DNA of 53,564 nucleotides from DATIYF01 sp035517775 (GCA_035517775.1 DATIYF010000013.1:1-53564), one strand, 5' to 3'. Shown: positions 31,347 through 39,958, counted from the first letter of the stretch. The notes: generated by a model not told the origin, from the sequence alone. Program-made: numbers and translations.

Positions 31347-34300
31347 TCACACCACAAAATACTTCGCCGCGGGATGATGCACCACAATGGCCGAGGTGCT
31401 CTGCTCCGGCTCGAGCAGAAATCCCGTGGTCAGCCGAACCCCGACATTCTCTTCCGGATGCAGCAGCGCAAACAGCTTGGTCTGGTCTTCCAGATTGGGG
31501 CAGGCGGGATAGCCGAACGAATACCGCGACCCGCGATATTTCTGGTGAAACAGGTCGCGAACATGCGGCGAGTCGTCAGCCGCAATCCCCAGCTCGGTGC
31601 GAATCAACTTGTGGAGATATTCCGCAAGCCCCTCGGCGGTCTCCACGCTCAGCCCGTGCAGGTAGAGATATTTGGTGTACTCGCCGCCTTCAAACAGCCG
31701 CTGGGTCTCAATTGATGCCTTCGGCCCGATGGTGACCAGTGACAGCCCGATCACATCCATTTTGCCCGAGGCTTTCGGGGCAAAGAAATCTGAGATGCAG
31801 AGCTTGCGGCCTTCCCGCTGCCGCGGAAACGTAAACCTTAGCAACTCACGTGCTTGTGTGGAGACGGGGCTTGGCCCCGTCTGGGCGGGTCGGAGATCCG
31901 CCCCTGCACTATCCGTGCTGTACACCACTACATCATTGCCGTCGCTCTGCGCCGGGAAATATCCCCATACCGCCTGGGGCTCGAACAGCCTGCTGGCAAT
32001 CACCTCTTCTTCCAGCTTTTTCTTGATGGGGCGGAATTTCTGCTCCACCAGGCGGAGATAATCTTCCTGCGATGCGGTCTTCAGCTGCCACTGGTTCTTG
32101 AACAGCGCAGTATCGTTGATGTAGGGAAAGATTTCGCGCAGATCGAAATCCTTCTTTACGCGCGCGCCCCAGAAGGGCGGCGCGGGAATATCCGGCGCAT
32201 CCCCCACCACCGGACTTCTCTCCGCAAACACCGGCCCGGTTTCTTCATCCACGGCGGCGGCCTTGGCGTACTCCTTTACCGTGCGGCCCTCCTGCAGGCG
32301 GGTCTGCTTCTTCTCATCTTCGGCGACCAGGTCTTCCATCACGTGCAGGCCGCCGAACGCATCGTCGGCATAAAACACGGCGTTCGAGTACTCCCGCCGC
32401 AGATCGTCTTCTACATATTTCCGCGTTAGCGCCGCCCCGCCGCAGATCACTGGGAACTCGAGCTTCTGCCGCTCCAGATCCTGAATCACGTACTTCATTT
32501 CCAGCGTGGATTTCACCAGCAGGCCGCTCAGGCCAATGGCATCGGCCTTGTGATCGAGGGCGTGGCGGATGATGACATCGCCGGGCTGCTTGATGCCGAG
32601 ATTGACCACCTTGTAGCCGTTGTTCGAGAGAATAATGTCCACCAGGTTCTTGCCGATATCGTGCACGTCGCCCTTGACCGTCGCCAGCACGATAGTTCCC
32701 TTTTGCGAGCCGGCCTTTTTCTCCATCTTCGGTTCCAGGTAAGCGACTGCCTGCTTCATGACGCCCGCCGAGTCGAGCACCGAAGGCAGCTGCATCTTGC
32801 GCGCGCCGAACAGGTCGCCGACGGTCTTCATGCCATCGAGCAGCACCGTGTTGATGAGGTCAAGCGCGGTGTATTGCGCGAGCGCCTCTTCGAGCAGGGC
32901 TTCCAGGGTCTTTTTGTGCGCGCCTTCGCCCACGGATTTCTCTCCGTTGATGATGGCGAACTTCAGCTTGTCCTCGACCGAGAGGGTTTCTACATGGGCT
33001 GAGGTCGTGGCCTGGGTCTTGCCCTTCATGCCGGCAAAGTGGGCCATGTAGGTCTGCAGCGGGTCGCCCTCGCCCTGGCGGAAGATCAACTTGCGGGCAA
33101 GATCAACTTCTTCCTGAGGAATCTTATATAGCGGATAGATTTTGCTGTAGTTGACAATGGCCATATCGAGGCCATAGTCCACGGCTTCGTGAAGGAACAC
33201 CGAGTTCAGCACGCGCCGCGGGTAAGCATCGAGGCCGAAGGAGATGTTGCTGACGCCCAGAATGGTTTTGACCTCGGGCAGTTGTTGCTTGATGCCCTTG
33301 ATGGCGTTCAGAGTCTCAAGGCCGGCGGTGCGGTAGTCTTCCTGGCCGGTGGAAATGGGAAGCGTGAGCGCGTCGAAGATCAAATCCACGGGCCGGATGC
33401 CGTATTTCTTCGTGGCCAGATCGAAGATGCGGCGCGCGATGGCGATTTTCCTTTCCGCGGTCAGGGCCATGCCGTCTTCATCTATGGTAAGCGCGATCAC
33501 CGCCGCGCCATAGCGCTTGGCCATGGGCAGAACTTTGGCGGTGCGCTTCTCGCCATCCTCGAGATTGATGGAGTTGATGATCGCCTTGCCCGGAATGCGC
33601 TGCAGCGCCTCTTCCACCACCTCAGCCTCGGTCGAATCCACAAGAACCGGCGCGGGCACGCGGGTGGCAATTCTTTCAAGGATGGAGGTGATGTAACCCT
33701 GCTCGTCTTCGCCCACGATGGCGCAGCACAGGTCGAGCATGTGCGAGCCCTCGTTGACCAGCTTCTTGGCGAGGGCGAGGATGTCGTCATATTTCTTGGC
33801 CCGCACCAGGTTGCGAAAGTGCTCCACCCGGGTGGTGGTGTTCATCTCCTCGGCCACGACCAGAGGCTTGGGATCAAGGTCGAGAGGCACCGAAGTGTAG
33901 GCGCTGGAGGCGGCGGCGACAGGCTTCACTTCCCTCTTCGCCGGCTCGATGCCGGCCACCGCCTCGACCACGGCTTTCAAATGCTCCGGAGTCGTTCCGC
34001 AGCAACCTCCTACAATCCGCACGCCGTAATCCTGCACGAAGTGCTTGTGATAGCTGGCCAGCTCTTGCGGACTGAGCTTGTAAACGGCGCGGCCGCCCTC
34101 GTTTTGCGGCAGGCCGGCGTTGGGCAGGACGGAAATCTGCTTGGTGGAGTTCACGCCCAGGTAGCGGACGGCGTCGTTCATCTCGGCCGGGCCGGTGGCG
34201 CAGTTCATGCCAATAATATCAATGTCATAAGGTTCGAGCGCGGTGAGCGCGGCGCCGATTTCGGTGCCCAGCAGCATGGTGCCGGTGGCCTCAATGGTCA

Positions 34301-34865
34301 CCTGCACCATGACCGGAAGGCGCTTGCCTGCCCGCTGCATGGCGTCAAACACGCCCGCCAGCGCGGCTTTGGATTGAAGCAGGTCCTGCGAGGTTTCGAT
34401 CTGCAGAACGTCCACACCGCCCTCAATCAGCGCCAGCGCCTGCTGTTCGTAGCTCGCGGCCATGTTGGCGAAGCTGATGTGGCCCAGCGACGGCAGCTTG
34501 GTGGTAGGGCCGATAGAGCCGGCAACGAATTTTGGCCCGCCGTTGCCGGAGAATTGCTGCGCGGCCTCGCGCGCCAGGCGGGCGGCGGCGATATTGATCT
34601 CGGCCACCTTTTCCTGCAGGTCATACTCGGCCAGCACCACGCTGGTGGCGCCGAAGGTATTGGTTTCGACCACGTCGCAACCAACCTGGAGAAAGCTGGC
34701 GTGAATGTCGCGAATAATATCCGGCCGGCTCAGCACCAGAAGCTCGTTGCAACCTTCTTTGCCCCAGAAATCGTCCACACTGGGATTGCGCGCCTGGATG
34801 CTGGTGCCCATGGCGCCGTCGAAAATCACCACGCGCTCCTTCACGCTTTGAAGAAAGTCAGACAT
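31347..34865 (-). CDS. metH: Cobalamin-dependent methionine synthase MetH
   Basis: 1172 residues in full modular order. Homocysteine-binding domain (about 1-320): DGAMGTSIQ, zinc cysteines in GMNCATGP and GGCCGTTP. Folate domain (about 345-620). B12 cap and Rossmann domains (about 640-880): GDVHDIGKN with the lower axial ligand His735. Reactivation domain (about 900-1172): SFGYPACPNLED for AdoMet and HPAAKYFVV at the end. In the folate domain the usual NxTGS motif reads EEMNTTTRVEHF, a marked divergence. No B12 riboswitch is visible upstream; the leader is filled with repeats. It is a stand-alone gene. Confidence 0.95.
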   Translation of the reverse strand: MSDFLQSVKERVVIFDGAMGTSIQARNPSVDDFWGKEGCNELLVLSRPDIIRDIHASFLQVGCDVVETNTFGATSVVLAEYDLQEKVAEINIAAARLAREAAQQFSGNGGPKFVAGSIGPTTKLPSLGHISFANMAASYEQQALALIEGGVDVLQIETSQDLLQSKAALAGVFDAMQRAGKRLPVMVQVTIEATGTMLLGTEIGAALTALEPYDIDIIGMNCATGPAEMNDAVRYLGVNSTKQISVLPNAGLPQNEGGRAVYKLSPQELASYHKHFVQDYGVRIVGGCCGTTPEHLKAVVEAVAGIEPAKREVKPVAAASSAYTSVPLDLDPKPLVVAEEMNTTTRVEHFRNLVRAKKYDDILALAKKLVNEGSHMLDLCCAIVGEDEQGYITSILERIATRVPAPVLVDSTEAEVVEEALQRIPGKAIINSINLEDGEKRTAKVLPMAKRYGAAVIALTIDEDGMALTAERKIAIARRIFDLATKKYGIRPVDLIFDALTLPISTGQEDYRTAGLETLNAIKGIKQQLPEVKTILGVSNISFGLDAYPRRVLNSVFLHEAVDYGLDMAIVNYSKIYPLYKIPQEEVDLARKLIFRQGEGDPLQTYMAHFAGMKGKTQATTSAHVETLSVEDKLKFAIINGEKSVGEGAHKKTLEALLEEALAQYTALDLINTVLLDGMKTVGDLFGARKMQLPSVLDSAGVMKQAVAYLEPKMEKKAGSQKGTIVLATVKGDVHDIGKNLVDIILSNNGYKVVNLGIKQPGDVIIRHALDHKADAIGLSGLLVKSTLEMKYVIQDLERQKLEFPVICGGAALTRKYVEDDLRREYSNAVFYADDAFGGLHVMEDLVAEDEKKQTRLQEGRTVKEYAKAAAVDEETGPVFAERSPVVGDAPDIPAPPFWGARVKKDFDLREIFPYINDTALFKNQWQLKTASQEDYLRLVEQKFRPIKKKLEEEVIASRLFEPQAVWGYFPAQSDGNDVVVYSTDSAGADLRPAQTGPSPVSTQARELLRFTFPRQREGRKLCISDFFAPKASGKMDVIGLSLVTIGPKASIETQRLFEGGEYTKYLYLHGLSVETAEGLAEYLHKLIRTELGIAADDSPHVRDLFHQKYRGSRYSFGYPACPNLEDQTKLFALLHPEENVGVRLTTGFLLEPEQSTSAIVVHHPAAKYFVV

Positions 34866-34940
34866 TAGCAGTCAGCACTCAGCATGCAACCGGCAGCACT
34901 TAGCATTCAGCACTTGGCCTTCAGCACTTGGCATTCAGCC
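34866..34940. repeat. Tandem CAGCACTTAGCATTCAG-type repeats
   Basis: At least four imperfect units of CAGCACTTGGCATT / CAGCACTTAGCATT abut the metH start codon. A short inverted array of the same unit (GCTAAATGCCAAGTGCTAAATG) lies at 35057-35086. Between them, 34967-35030 is a 'CTCTGCGAACTTTGCGGTTAG' type repeat. The 289-base gap 34866-35154 therefore holds repeats and no gene. Confidence 0.7.
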
Positions 34941-35056
34941 GCTGGGGTTTCGCGCGAGGAACCCGACGTGAATCACAGGTCTTTGCTCTGCGACCTTTGC
35001 GTATCCTCTGCGAACTTTGCGGTTAGCTTTTGCCTGCACCCACCCGGCGACCAACT

Positions 35057-35086
35057 GCTAAATGCCAAGTGCTAAATGCCAAGTGG
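35057..35086. repeat. Inverted partner array of the metH-upstream repeats
   Basis: Two copies of GCTAAATGCCAAGT in tandem, complementary to the CTTGGCATTCAGC units at 34866-34940. Confidence 0.6.
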
Positions 35087-35154
35087 CGCTCCCATGCACA
35101 AACGCCGGCCCGCTGGGGACCGGCGTCGTCAATTCCCAAACCTTTGAACCTTGC

Positions 35155-35685
35155 CTACTCTCCCGGCGCAATCACCGCCGGCGCCCCCGCATTTACCTCT
35201 TCCTGATTGAATACCGCATTGGCTCCCATATGCGCTGGCATGGGGGCCAGCATCTGTTCTTTGCGGTAAACCAGGTTACTGGCATTGAAGGAGGCGACCT
35301 CAAAGCCGTGGCCGTGGGTAATGGCGTCGGTGGGGCAAGCTTCCACGCAATAACCGCAAAAGATGCAGCGGTTGTAATCAATGTTATAGACCTTGGCGTA
35401 GCGCTCGGCGCCGCTCACCCGGCGCTCGGCCGTATTCTCGGCCGCCTCGATGTAAATGCAGTTTGAGGGGCAAGCCGCGGCGCACAGAAAGCAGGCCACG
35501 CACTTTTCCAGGCCGTTTTCATCGCGCTGCAGCACGTGCACGCCGCGGTAGCGCTCCTGAAACTTGGCGCCCTTGAGCGGGCCGGGGCCGTCGGGATAGT
35601 TCTCCACGATCGTGGGCTGAAACATCTCGCGAAAGGTGATGCTCATGCCCTTGGCCACGGCGGCGATGTCTTTCAAGACCGGCAT
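35155..35685 (-). CDS. nuoI: NADH-quinone oxidoreductase subunit I-like ferredoxin (second copy)
   Basis: 176 residues with a full NuoI layout: MSITFREMFQPTIVENYPDG, ERYRGVHVLQRDENG, then the two 4Fe-4S motifs CVACFLCAAACP and CIFCGYCVEACP. It is longer than the copy at 15802, with an extra C-terminal tail (about 25 residues, Ala/Pro-rich), and the two share only the core. No other nuo gene is adjacent. A -10 element TATACT lies six bases before the ATG. Two separately placed NuoI copies suggest two versions of complex I or functional specialisation. Confidence 0.88.
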   Translation of the reverse strand: MPVLKDIAAVAKGMSITFREMFQPTIVENYPDGPGPLKGAKFQERYRGVHVLQRDENGLEKCVACFLCAAACPSNCIYIEAAENTAERRVSGAERYAKVYNIDYNRCIFCGYCVEACPTDAITHGHGFEVASFNASNLVYRKEQMLAPMPAHMGANAVFNQEEVNAGAPAVIAPGE

Positions 35686-35691
35686 GTACCT

Positions 35692-35697
35692 AGTATA
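35692..35697 (-). promoter_or_regulatory. Candidate -10 element, near-leaderless second nuoI
   Basis: On the minus strand TATACT is followed by AGGTAC and then the ATG at 35685. The gap of 6 is the same as at miaB. Confidence 0.45.
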
Positions 35698-35774
35698 TCG
35701 GATGGCGGCCTCTGGCCGCAGGCGCGGGAACCCGGGGGTAACGCTGCCAGCAAGCTGGGGCGGGTGCAGCCCGG

Positions 35775-37352
35775 CTAAATCTGGCCCCGCTTGAAGATGA
35801 TCGCCACTCCATCGCGATAGGCGGTCTTCCAGCCAGGGGATTCCCGCAAAACGCTGGCAAGGGGCGAGTCCGAGGGCATGAGCACAAGCCGGACATCATT
35901 CTGCTGCAATGCTTCGTTCCAACCCGCCTCGGCGCGCACCGCCTTCAAGTAAGACTTGAAGAATTCCTCGCCGTACAGGTCGTGCCGGTCATCGAGCACC
36001 ACTTTCGTTTCAGGATGCAGGCGGAAGATGACGTAGCCTGACCAGAAATCCGGGCAGAAGATGGGCTGCTGATTGCCTGATTGCGCCAGCCAGTCCACGG
36101 CCTCCACGGGAAAGCGGTTGGGGTCGAAGTGGGCGTCCATGATCTGCCAGGAACCGAGGCGGCCGCCGGCCAGGGCGGCGGCGGCCAGCAGAAGAGTGGC
36201 CAACAGCGGCCAGAGATGGCCGCGGAGGGCCAGCTCGATGCTTCCCATGCGGGCGGAAAATGACTCCCAGCGCAGCGTATGGCGCTCCAGGCCCGCACTG
36301 AGCGAGTGGCCGGCGGCTGCGGCCGCGACCGCGCGCGAGAGAATGGGCCCAACTACCAGCACCAGCAGAATGGCGGAAATGGGCAGGCTGCGCGAGGCGT
36401 AGAGGCCGCTCGAAACAGCGAAGAGAATCACCAGCAGATGCGAGATTCGCGGGCGCTCACGCGAAAGCGCCAAGGCCCCAATGGTAATTAACAGCAGCAG
36501 GGCAAAGCACTGCTCGGCCGCGCCGTGGAAGTTGGGAGAGCGGAATTCGTCAATATGGTCCATGAGCCAGCGGTCGGTCAGGTACTGGTAAACATGAACG
36601 TGCAGCTTGTATCCGAAGGGATTGGCGAGGCTCGCCAGCAGCGAGAGTCCGCTGATGGCGGCCAGAGGCTTGAGGCGCTTCCCGGCCCCGGCTCTGTGCT
36701 GGCGGGCGAAACGTTCGATGCATTCGCTGAGCAGGTAAATGGCGAGAAGGGCGAAGCCGGTAACAAAGCCGGCGTGCAGATTGACCCAGAGCAGCATCAG
36801 GAGCGGCAGCCACAGCAGCTTTCCGAGGCGCGCGGGTGAGGCGGCTGCTTCCCAGGAATCGAGCAGGTGAAACCAGACGGCGATAAGAAGCCAGCTCACG
36901 ACGTGCGGCCGCGTGAGCCAGTGAATGGCCGATGCCCCCGCAGCCAGCAGCAGCAGCACCACCGCCAGCGGCAGGTAGGTGCCGCGCGAGACCATGAGGC
37001 GAAAGGCGAGAGCCAGAGTCAGCGCGATGAGCAGAGCCGTGAAGAACACCACGCCGTTCAGGGCGGCGGCGTGATAGAGGCCGGCGCTCAGCAGGTCGTA
37101 GAGCCACTCCCAGGCGCACCAGGGCTTGCCCGCCATGGTGGAGGAGAAGGGATCTGCGCGGGTGATGCTGTGGGTCTGCAGCATCAGCTCGCCATTGCGA
37201 ATGTGCCACCCGATGTCGCCATCGTTGAGCAGGCGAACGGCGAAGGGGCTGGCCAGGGAAAAGAGCAGGGCGAGAAAGAGAAGATCGGTGACGGAGGGCA
37301 GCAGGAAACGGGCCCAGCCTCGTGGGGCCGGCTTCGGTTGGGTCGAGGACAT
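35775..37352 (-). CDS. Polytopic membrane protein, GT-C-like, unknown function
   Basis: 525 residues with about ten hydrophobic segments (about 20-380), followed by a soluble C-terminal domain (about 400-525) with DFWSGYVIFRLHPETKVVLDDRHDLYG. The early loop after the first segment, LLNDGDIGWHIRNGELML, contains an Asp-x-Gly-Trp-His stretch like the acidic loop of GT-C mannosyl- and oligosaccharyltransferases. That would make it a lipid-linked sugar transferase acting at the outer face of the membrane, but the similarity is only in layout. ATG 37352 is the first plausible start. No sugar genes are adjacent. Confidence 0.7.
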   Translation of the reverse strand: MSSTQPKPAPRGWARFLLPSVTDLLFLALLFSLASPFAVRLLNDGDIGWHIRNGELMLQTHSITRADPFSSTMAGKPWCAWEWLYDLLSAGLYHAAALNGVVFFTALLIALTLALAFRLMVSRGTYLPLAVVLLLLAAGASAIHWLTRPHVVSWLLIAVWFHLLDSWEAAASPARLGKLLWLPLLMLLWVNLHAGFVTGFALLAIYLLSECIERFARQHRAGAGKRLKPLAAISGLSLLASLANPFGYKLHVHVYQYLTDRWLMDHIDEFRSPNFHGAAEQCFALLLLITIGALALSRERPRISHLLVILFAVSSGLYASRSLPISAILLVLVVGPILSRAVAAAAAGHSLSAGLERHTLRWESFSARMGSIELALRGHLWPLLATLLLAAAALAGGRLGSWQIMDAHFDPNRFPVEAVDWLAQSGNQQPIFCPDFWSGYVIFRLHPETKVVLDDRHDLYGEEFFKSYLKAVRAEAGWNEALQQNDVRLVLMPSDSPLASVLRESPGWKTAYRDGVAIIFKRGQI

Positions 37353-37919
37353 TCGGCCTTAGTTGGGTCAGTTCCCGCGGGCAATTTTCACGACCCGCGG
37401 AATGACCCCAAGAAAGTACCACAGCCGGATGCGCGTGCGGCATTGCGCCTCATCGGCGCCGGAATCGACGCGCCTTGCTCATGGCGTGGCTGAAGCCGCG
37501 CCCTTCCCCGGTTGTGCGAAGGCCGCGGATGGCGGCGCCGAGACCTGGCAAGCTACGTCTATACGGTTCTACGGTTCTGCGGTGGGCCACACGCTACATC
37601 TCCCCGGTTCTGCGGTGGGCCGGTGATGCCTGCCTTCAGGATGCGGGTGTGCGCCTTTCGCACAGGGCCTAATTTCGCCTTTCTCCCTTTTGGAGTACCC
37701 GGAGGCCGGAAAAATCAAATCCGGTTGTGCGACTTTCGCACAGCCCCTAATTTCGACCTTCCCAATTTGGGAAAAATGCCCGGCCAGAGCCGCTCGGAGC
37801 TGCCATTGAAAGTAAAGCAGTTAGCCGCGCGGCCATTCAGCCCTTGAGGGAATCCGAGTCATTGACGAGAAGCCCTCTCGCTTCTGCATCGGCAGTTGCC
37901 GGTCCTTAAGCCGGGCCGT
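37353..37919. other. 567-base gene-free stretch with two kinds of repeats
   Basis: No credible gene on either strand. It holds two copies of GGTTCTGCGGTGGGCC (37573-37588 and 37606-37621) and two copies of a 50-base unit (37645-37695, 37723-37773). Each 50-base unit opens with a perfect hairpin TGTGCG-N5-CGCACA and continues with CCTAATTTCG. The remaining bases look like decayed sequence. Confidence 0.6.
37645..37773. repeat. Two tandem hairpin units TGTGCG-N5-CGCACA
   Basis: Hairpin 1: 37648-37664, loop CCTTT. Hairpin 2: 37726-37742, loop ACTTT. The stems and the following GCCCTAATTTCG-like segment are conserved, while the interior of the spacer is not, which argues that the hairpin is the conserved part. 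Confidence 0.6.
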
Positions 37920-38624
37920 TCAGGGATGGAACATCAGGTAGCCGATGCCCACCCGCATGTGATGCAGCAATCGGTCGGAAAAGCTGGCGGCGATGGTCAA
38001 TCCGAACAGCGCATGGGCCACGCCGAGGGGAAAGATGTTGCGGTAGCGGCGGAACATTTCGCAGAAAAAAAGCCCGCCGAGAAAGCCGAGTACAGTCAGA
38101 AGCGGGCTGGGGATGTGGGCGGCGGAAAAAAGCGCGGCAGTGGTCAATGCGGCGCGGGAGGAGCCGAGGAGAGATTCCAGCCGGACAAAAAGAAACGATT
38201 GCAGAATGAACTGCTGCACCAGCGACCAGATGGCGTAGCGCCAGGCAATGTGAAAGGGCAAGGCATGGGTGGTGCCAGCGTTGAGCGGGCCGAGCAGGAG
38301 GGATGAGATGGGGATGGTCATGGCCAGGACTGCGGCGCTGAGGAGAATCCAGAGGCTGCCTCTTGCCGGGGGAATGCCAAGCCCCATTTCTCGCCAGGTG
38401 AAGCGGCTGAACAGCACGAAGCAGAGAATGCAGAGAGCGGCGGCGGCCGTCCAGAACAGTGCCAGCGAGCCAGGGCGGGTCCAGAGGGCGAGTTCGATGA
38501 GAGCGTAAGCAACGGCCACCTGAGCCCAGCTTCCAAATTTGTTGGCGGGACGACGGTCTTGCTCAGCGGTAACAAGCTGGATCTGGGGGGTTTGCTCAAG
38601 AAAATTTTGCGAAGCGGCTGGCAT
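37920..38624 (-). CDS. CPBP-like intramembrane protein with altered glutamate motif
   Basis: 234 residues from ATG 38624 (a TTG 30 bases earlier is a weaker choice) with six to eight membrane segments. The fold is that of CPBP (Abi/CAAX) proteases, but motif 1, normally EExxxR, reads Gln137-Gln138 FILQ. The second motif histidine (FSAAHIPSP) and the third motif (GVAHALFGL) are still present. Without the catalytic glutamates it may be a non-proteolytic scaffold, or an enzyme of different chemistry. Its start is 24 bases from the divergent NDH-2 start, so the two share a promoter region. Confidence 0.75.
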   Translation of the reverse strand: MPAASQNFLEQTPQIQLVTAEQDRRPANKFGSWAQVAVAYALIELALWTRPGSLALFWTAAAALCILCFVLFSRFTWREMGLGIPPARGSLWILLSAAVLAMTIPISSLLLGPLNAGTTHALPFHIAWRYAIWSLVQQFILQSFLFVRLESLLGSSRAALTTAALFSAAHIPSPLLTVLGFLGGLFFCEMFRRYRNIFPLGVAHALFGLTIAASFSDRLLHHMRVGIGYLMFHP

Positions 38625-38636
38625 CTCTTCGAATCT

Positions 38637-38642
38637 TATAAG
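38637..38642 (+). promoter_or_regulatory. Candidate -10 element, near-leaderless NDH-2 gene
   Basis: TATAAG ends five bases before the ATG at 38648, and no Shine-Dalgarno is present. Confidence 0.35.
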
Positions 38643-38647
38643 CTGAG

Positions 38648-39958
38648 ATGGCAACGAACAACCCAGGGATGCCGCGGGTGGTCGTGGTGGGAGGCGGTTT
38701 TGGCGGCCTGCTCGCCGCCAAGGCGGTGGCGCGCAAGGGAGCGCTGGTAACCCTGATTGACCGCAAGAACTTTCACACCTTTCAGCCTCTGCTCTACCAG
38801 GTGGCGACCGCTGGACTATCCCCGGGGGAAATTGCCGCGCCTATCCGGCAGATTCTGCGCGGGCGCAACATCGAAGTTCTGCTGGGCGAGGTGCAGGATT
38901 TTGACCTGGAGCGGCGGCGGGTGAAGCTGCCCGATCTCGATGTGGCCTATGACTATCTGATTGTGGCGGCCGGCGCGAGCCATGCGTACTTTGGCCACGA
39001 TGAGTGGGAGCCGCTGGCGCCCGGGCTCAAGACGGTGGAGGATGCGCTGGAAATCCGGCGCCGGGTGTTTCTTGCTTTCGAGCTGGCTGAGCGCCAGGCG
39101 GTGCGGGGCGGCGGGCAGGCGCCGCTGGATTTCGTGGTAGTGGGCGGCGGCCCCACCGGGGTCGAGCTGGCGGGCACGCTGGCGGAAATCGCCCGCCGCG
39201 TGCTGGCCGATGAATTTCACTCGATTGATCCCAAACGGACGCGCATTGTGCTGCTGGAAGGTGGGCCGCGGGTTTTGCCGGCTTATCCGGAAGACCTTTC
39301 GCGCAGTGCGGAGGAGCAACTGGAGAAATTGGGAGTCGAGGTGCATACCTCGACGATGGTGACGGCGATTGAGGGCGAGACCGTCAGGGCGGGGCAGAAG
39401 AGCTTTCACTCGACCGTGACCTTGTGGGCGGCGGGGGTAGCGGCTTCGCCGTTGGGCAGGAAGTTGGGAGCGCCCACCGATCGCGCCGGGCGGGTGCTGG
39501 TGCAGCCGGACTTGAGCCTGCCGGGCCATCCGGAAGTGTTTGTGATTGGCGACCTGGCGGCGTTGAAAGACGAAAAGGGCAAACCGTTGCCCGGCGTGGC
39601 GCCGGTGGCGATGCAGCAAGGCCGATGGGCGGCGGCCAATATTGCCCGCGACCTGAAGCATGAGCCGCGCCGGAATTTTCATTACGTGGATAAAGGCAGC
39701 CTGGCCACCATTGGCCGCGCGGCCGGCATCGCCCAGTTTGGCAAGGTGCATATCTCGGGTTACCTCGCCTGGCTGAGCTGGCTGTTCATTCATATTTTTT
39801 TCCTCATCGGCTTTCGCAACCGGCTGATCGTTTTCATTCAGTGGGCGTGGTCGTATTTCACCTACGAGCGGGGGGCGAGGCTCATTACCGGCAGCAGCCA
39901 GCTTCCTGGATGGACGGACGCGCCCCCGGCCAGTTCAGGCGGGAAGGCCGCTGACTGA
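38648..39958 (+). CDS. ndh: Type II NADH:quinone oxidoreductase (NDH-2)
   Basis: 436 residues. The first dinucleotide fold (FAD) is VVVGGGFGGLLAAKAV; the second (NADH) is VVVGGGPTGVELAGTL. FHTFQPLLYQVATAGLSP and FVIGDLAAL are the conserved FAD blocks. The C-terminus has a hydrophobic helix (LSWLFIHIFFLIGFRNRLIVF) that anchors the enzyme in the inner membrane. It transfers electrons from NADH to quinone without pumping protons. Together with two NuoI copies in this window, it points to a branched NADH oxidation system. Confidence 0.92.
   Translation: MATNNPGMPRVVVVGGGFGGLLAAKAVARKGALVTLIDRKNFHTFQPLLYQVATAGLSPGEIAAPIRQILRGRNIEVLLGEVQDFDLERRRVKLPDLDVAYDYLIVAAGASHAYFGHDEWEPLAPGLKTVEDALEIRRRVFLAFELAERQAVRGGGQAPLDFVVVGGGPTGVELAGTLAEIARRVLADEFHSIDPKRTRIVLLEGGPRVLPAYPEDLSRSAEEQLEKLGVEVHTSTMVTAIEGETVRAGQKSFHSTVTLWAAGVAASPLGRKLGAPTDRAGRVLVQPDLSLPGHPEVFVIGDLAALKDEKGKPLPGVAPVAMQQGRWAAANIARDLKHEPRRNFHYVDKGSLATIGRAAGIAQFGKVHISGYLAWLSWLFIHIFFLIGFRNRLIVFIQWAWSYFTYERGARLITGSSQLPGWTDAPPASSGGKAAD

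Noticed and set aside
33189..34868. A 559-residue plus-strand frame across metH
   Set aside because: It is the complement of conserved metH domains; composition is His/Gly/Arg-rich and no family is recognisable.
34866..35154. Cobalamin or SAH riboswitch upstream of metH
   Set aside because: The gap is filled with repeats and lacks the conserved B12-box or SAH-core sequences.
37512..37847. A 111-residue frame in the gene-free stretch
   Set aside because: It consists of translated repeats (two FRTGPNF/FRTAPNF units) with no ribosome site or conserved domain.
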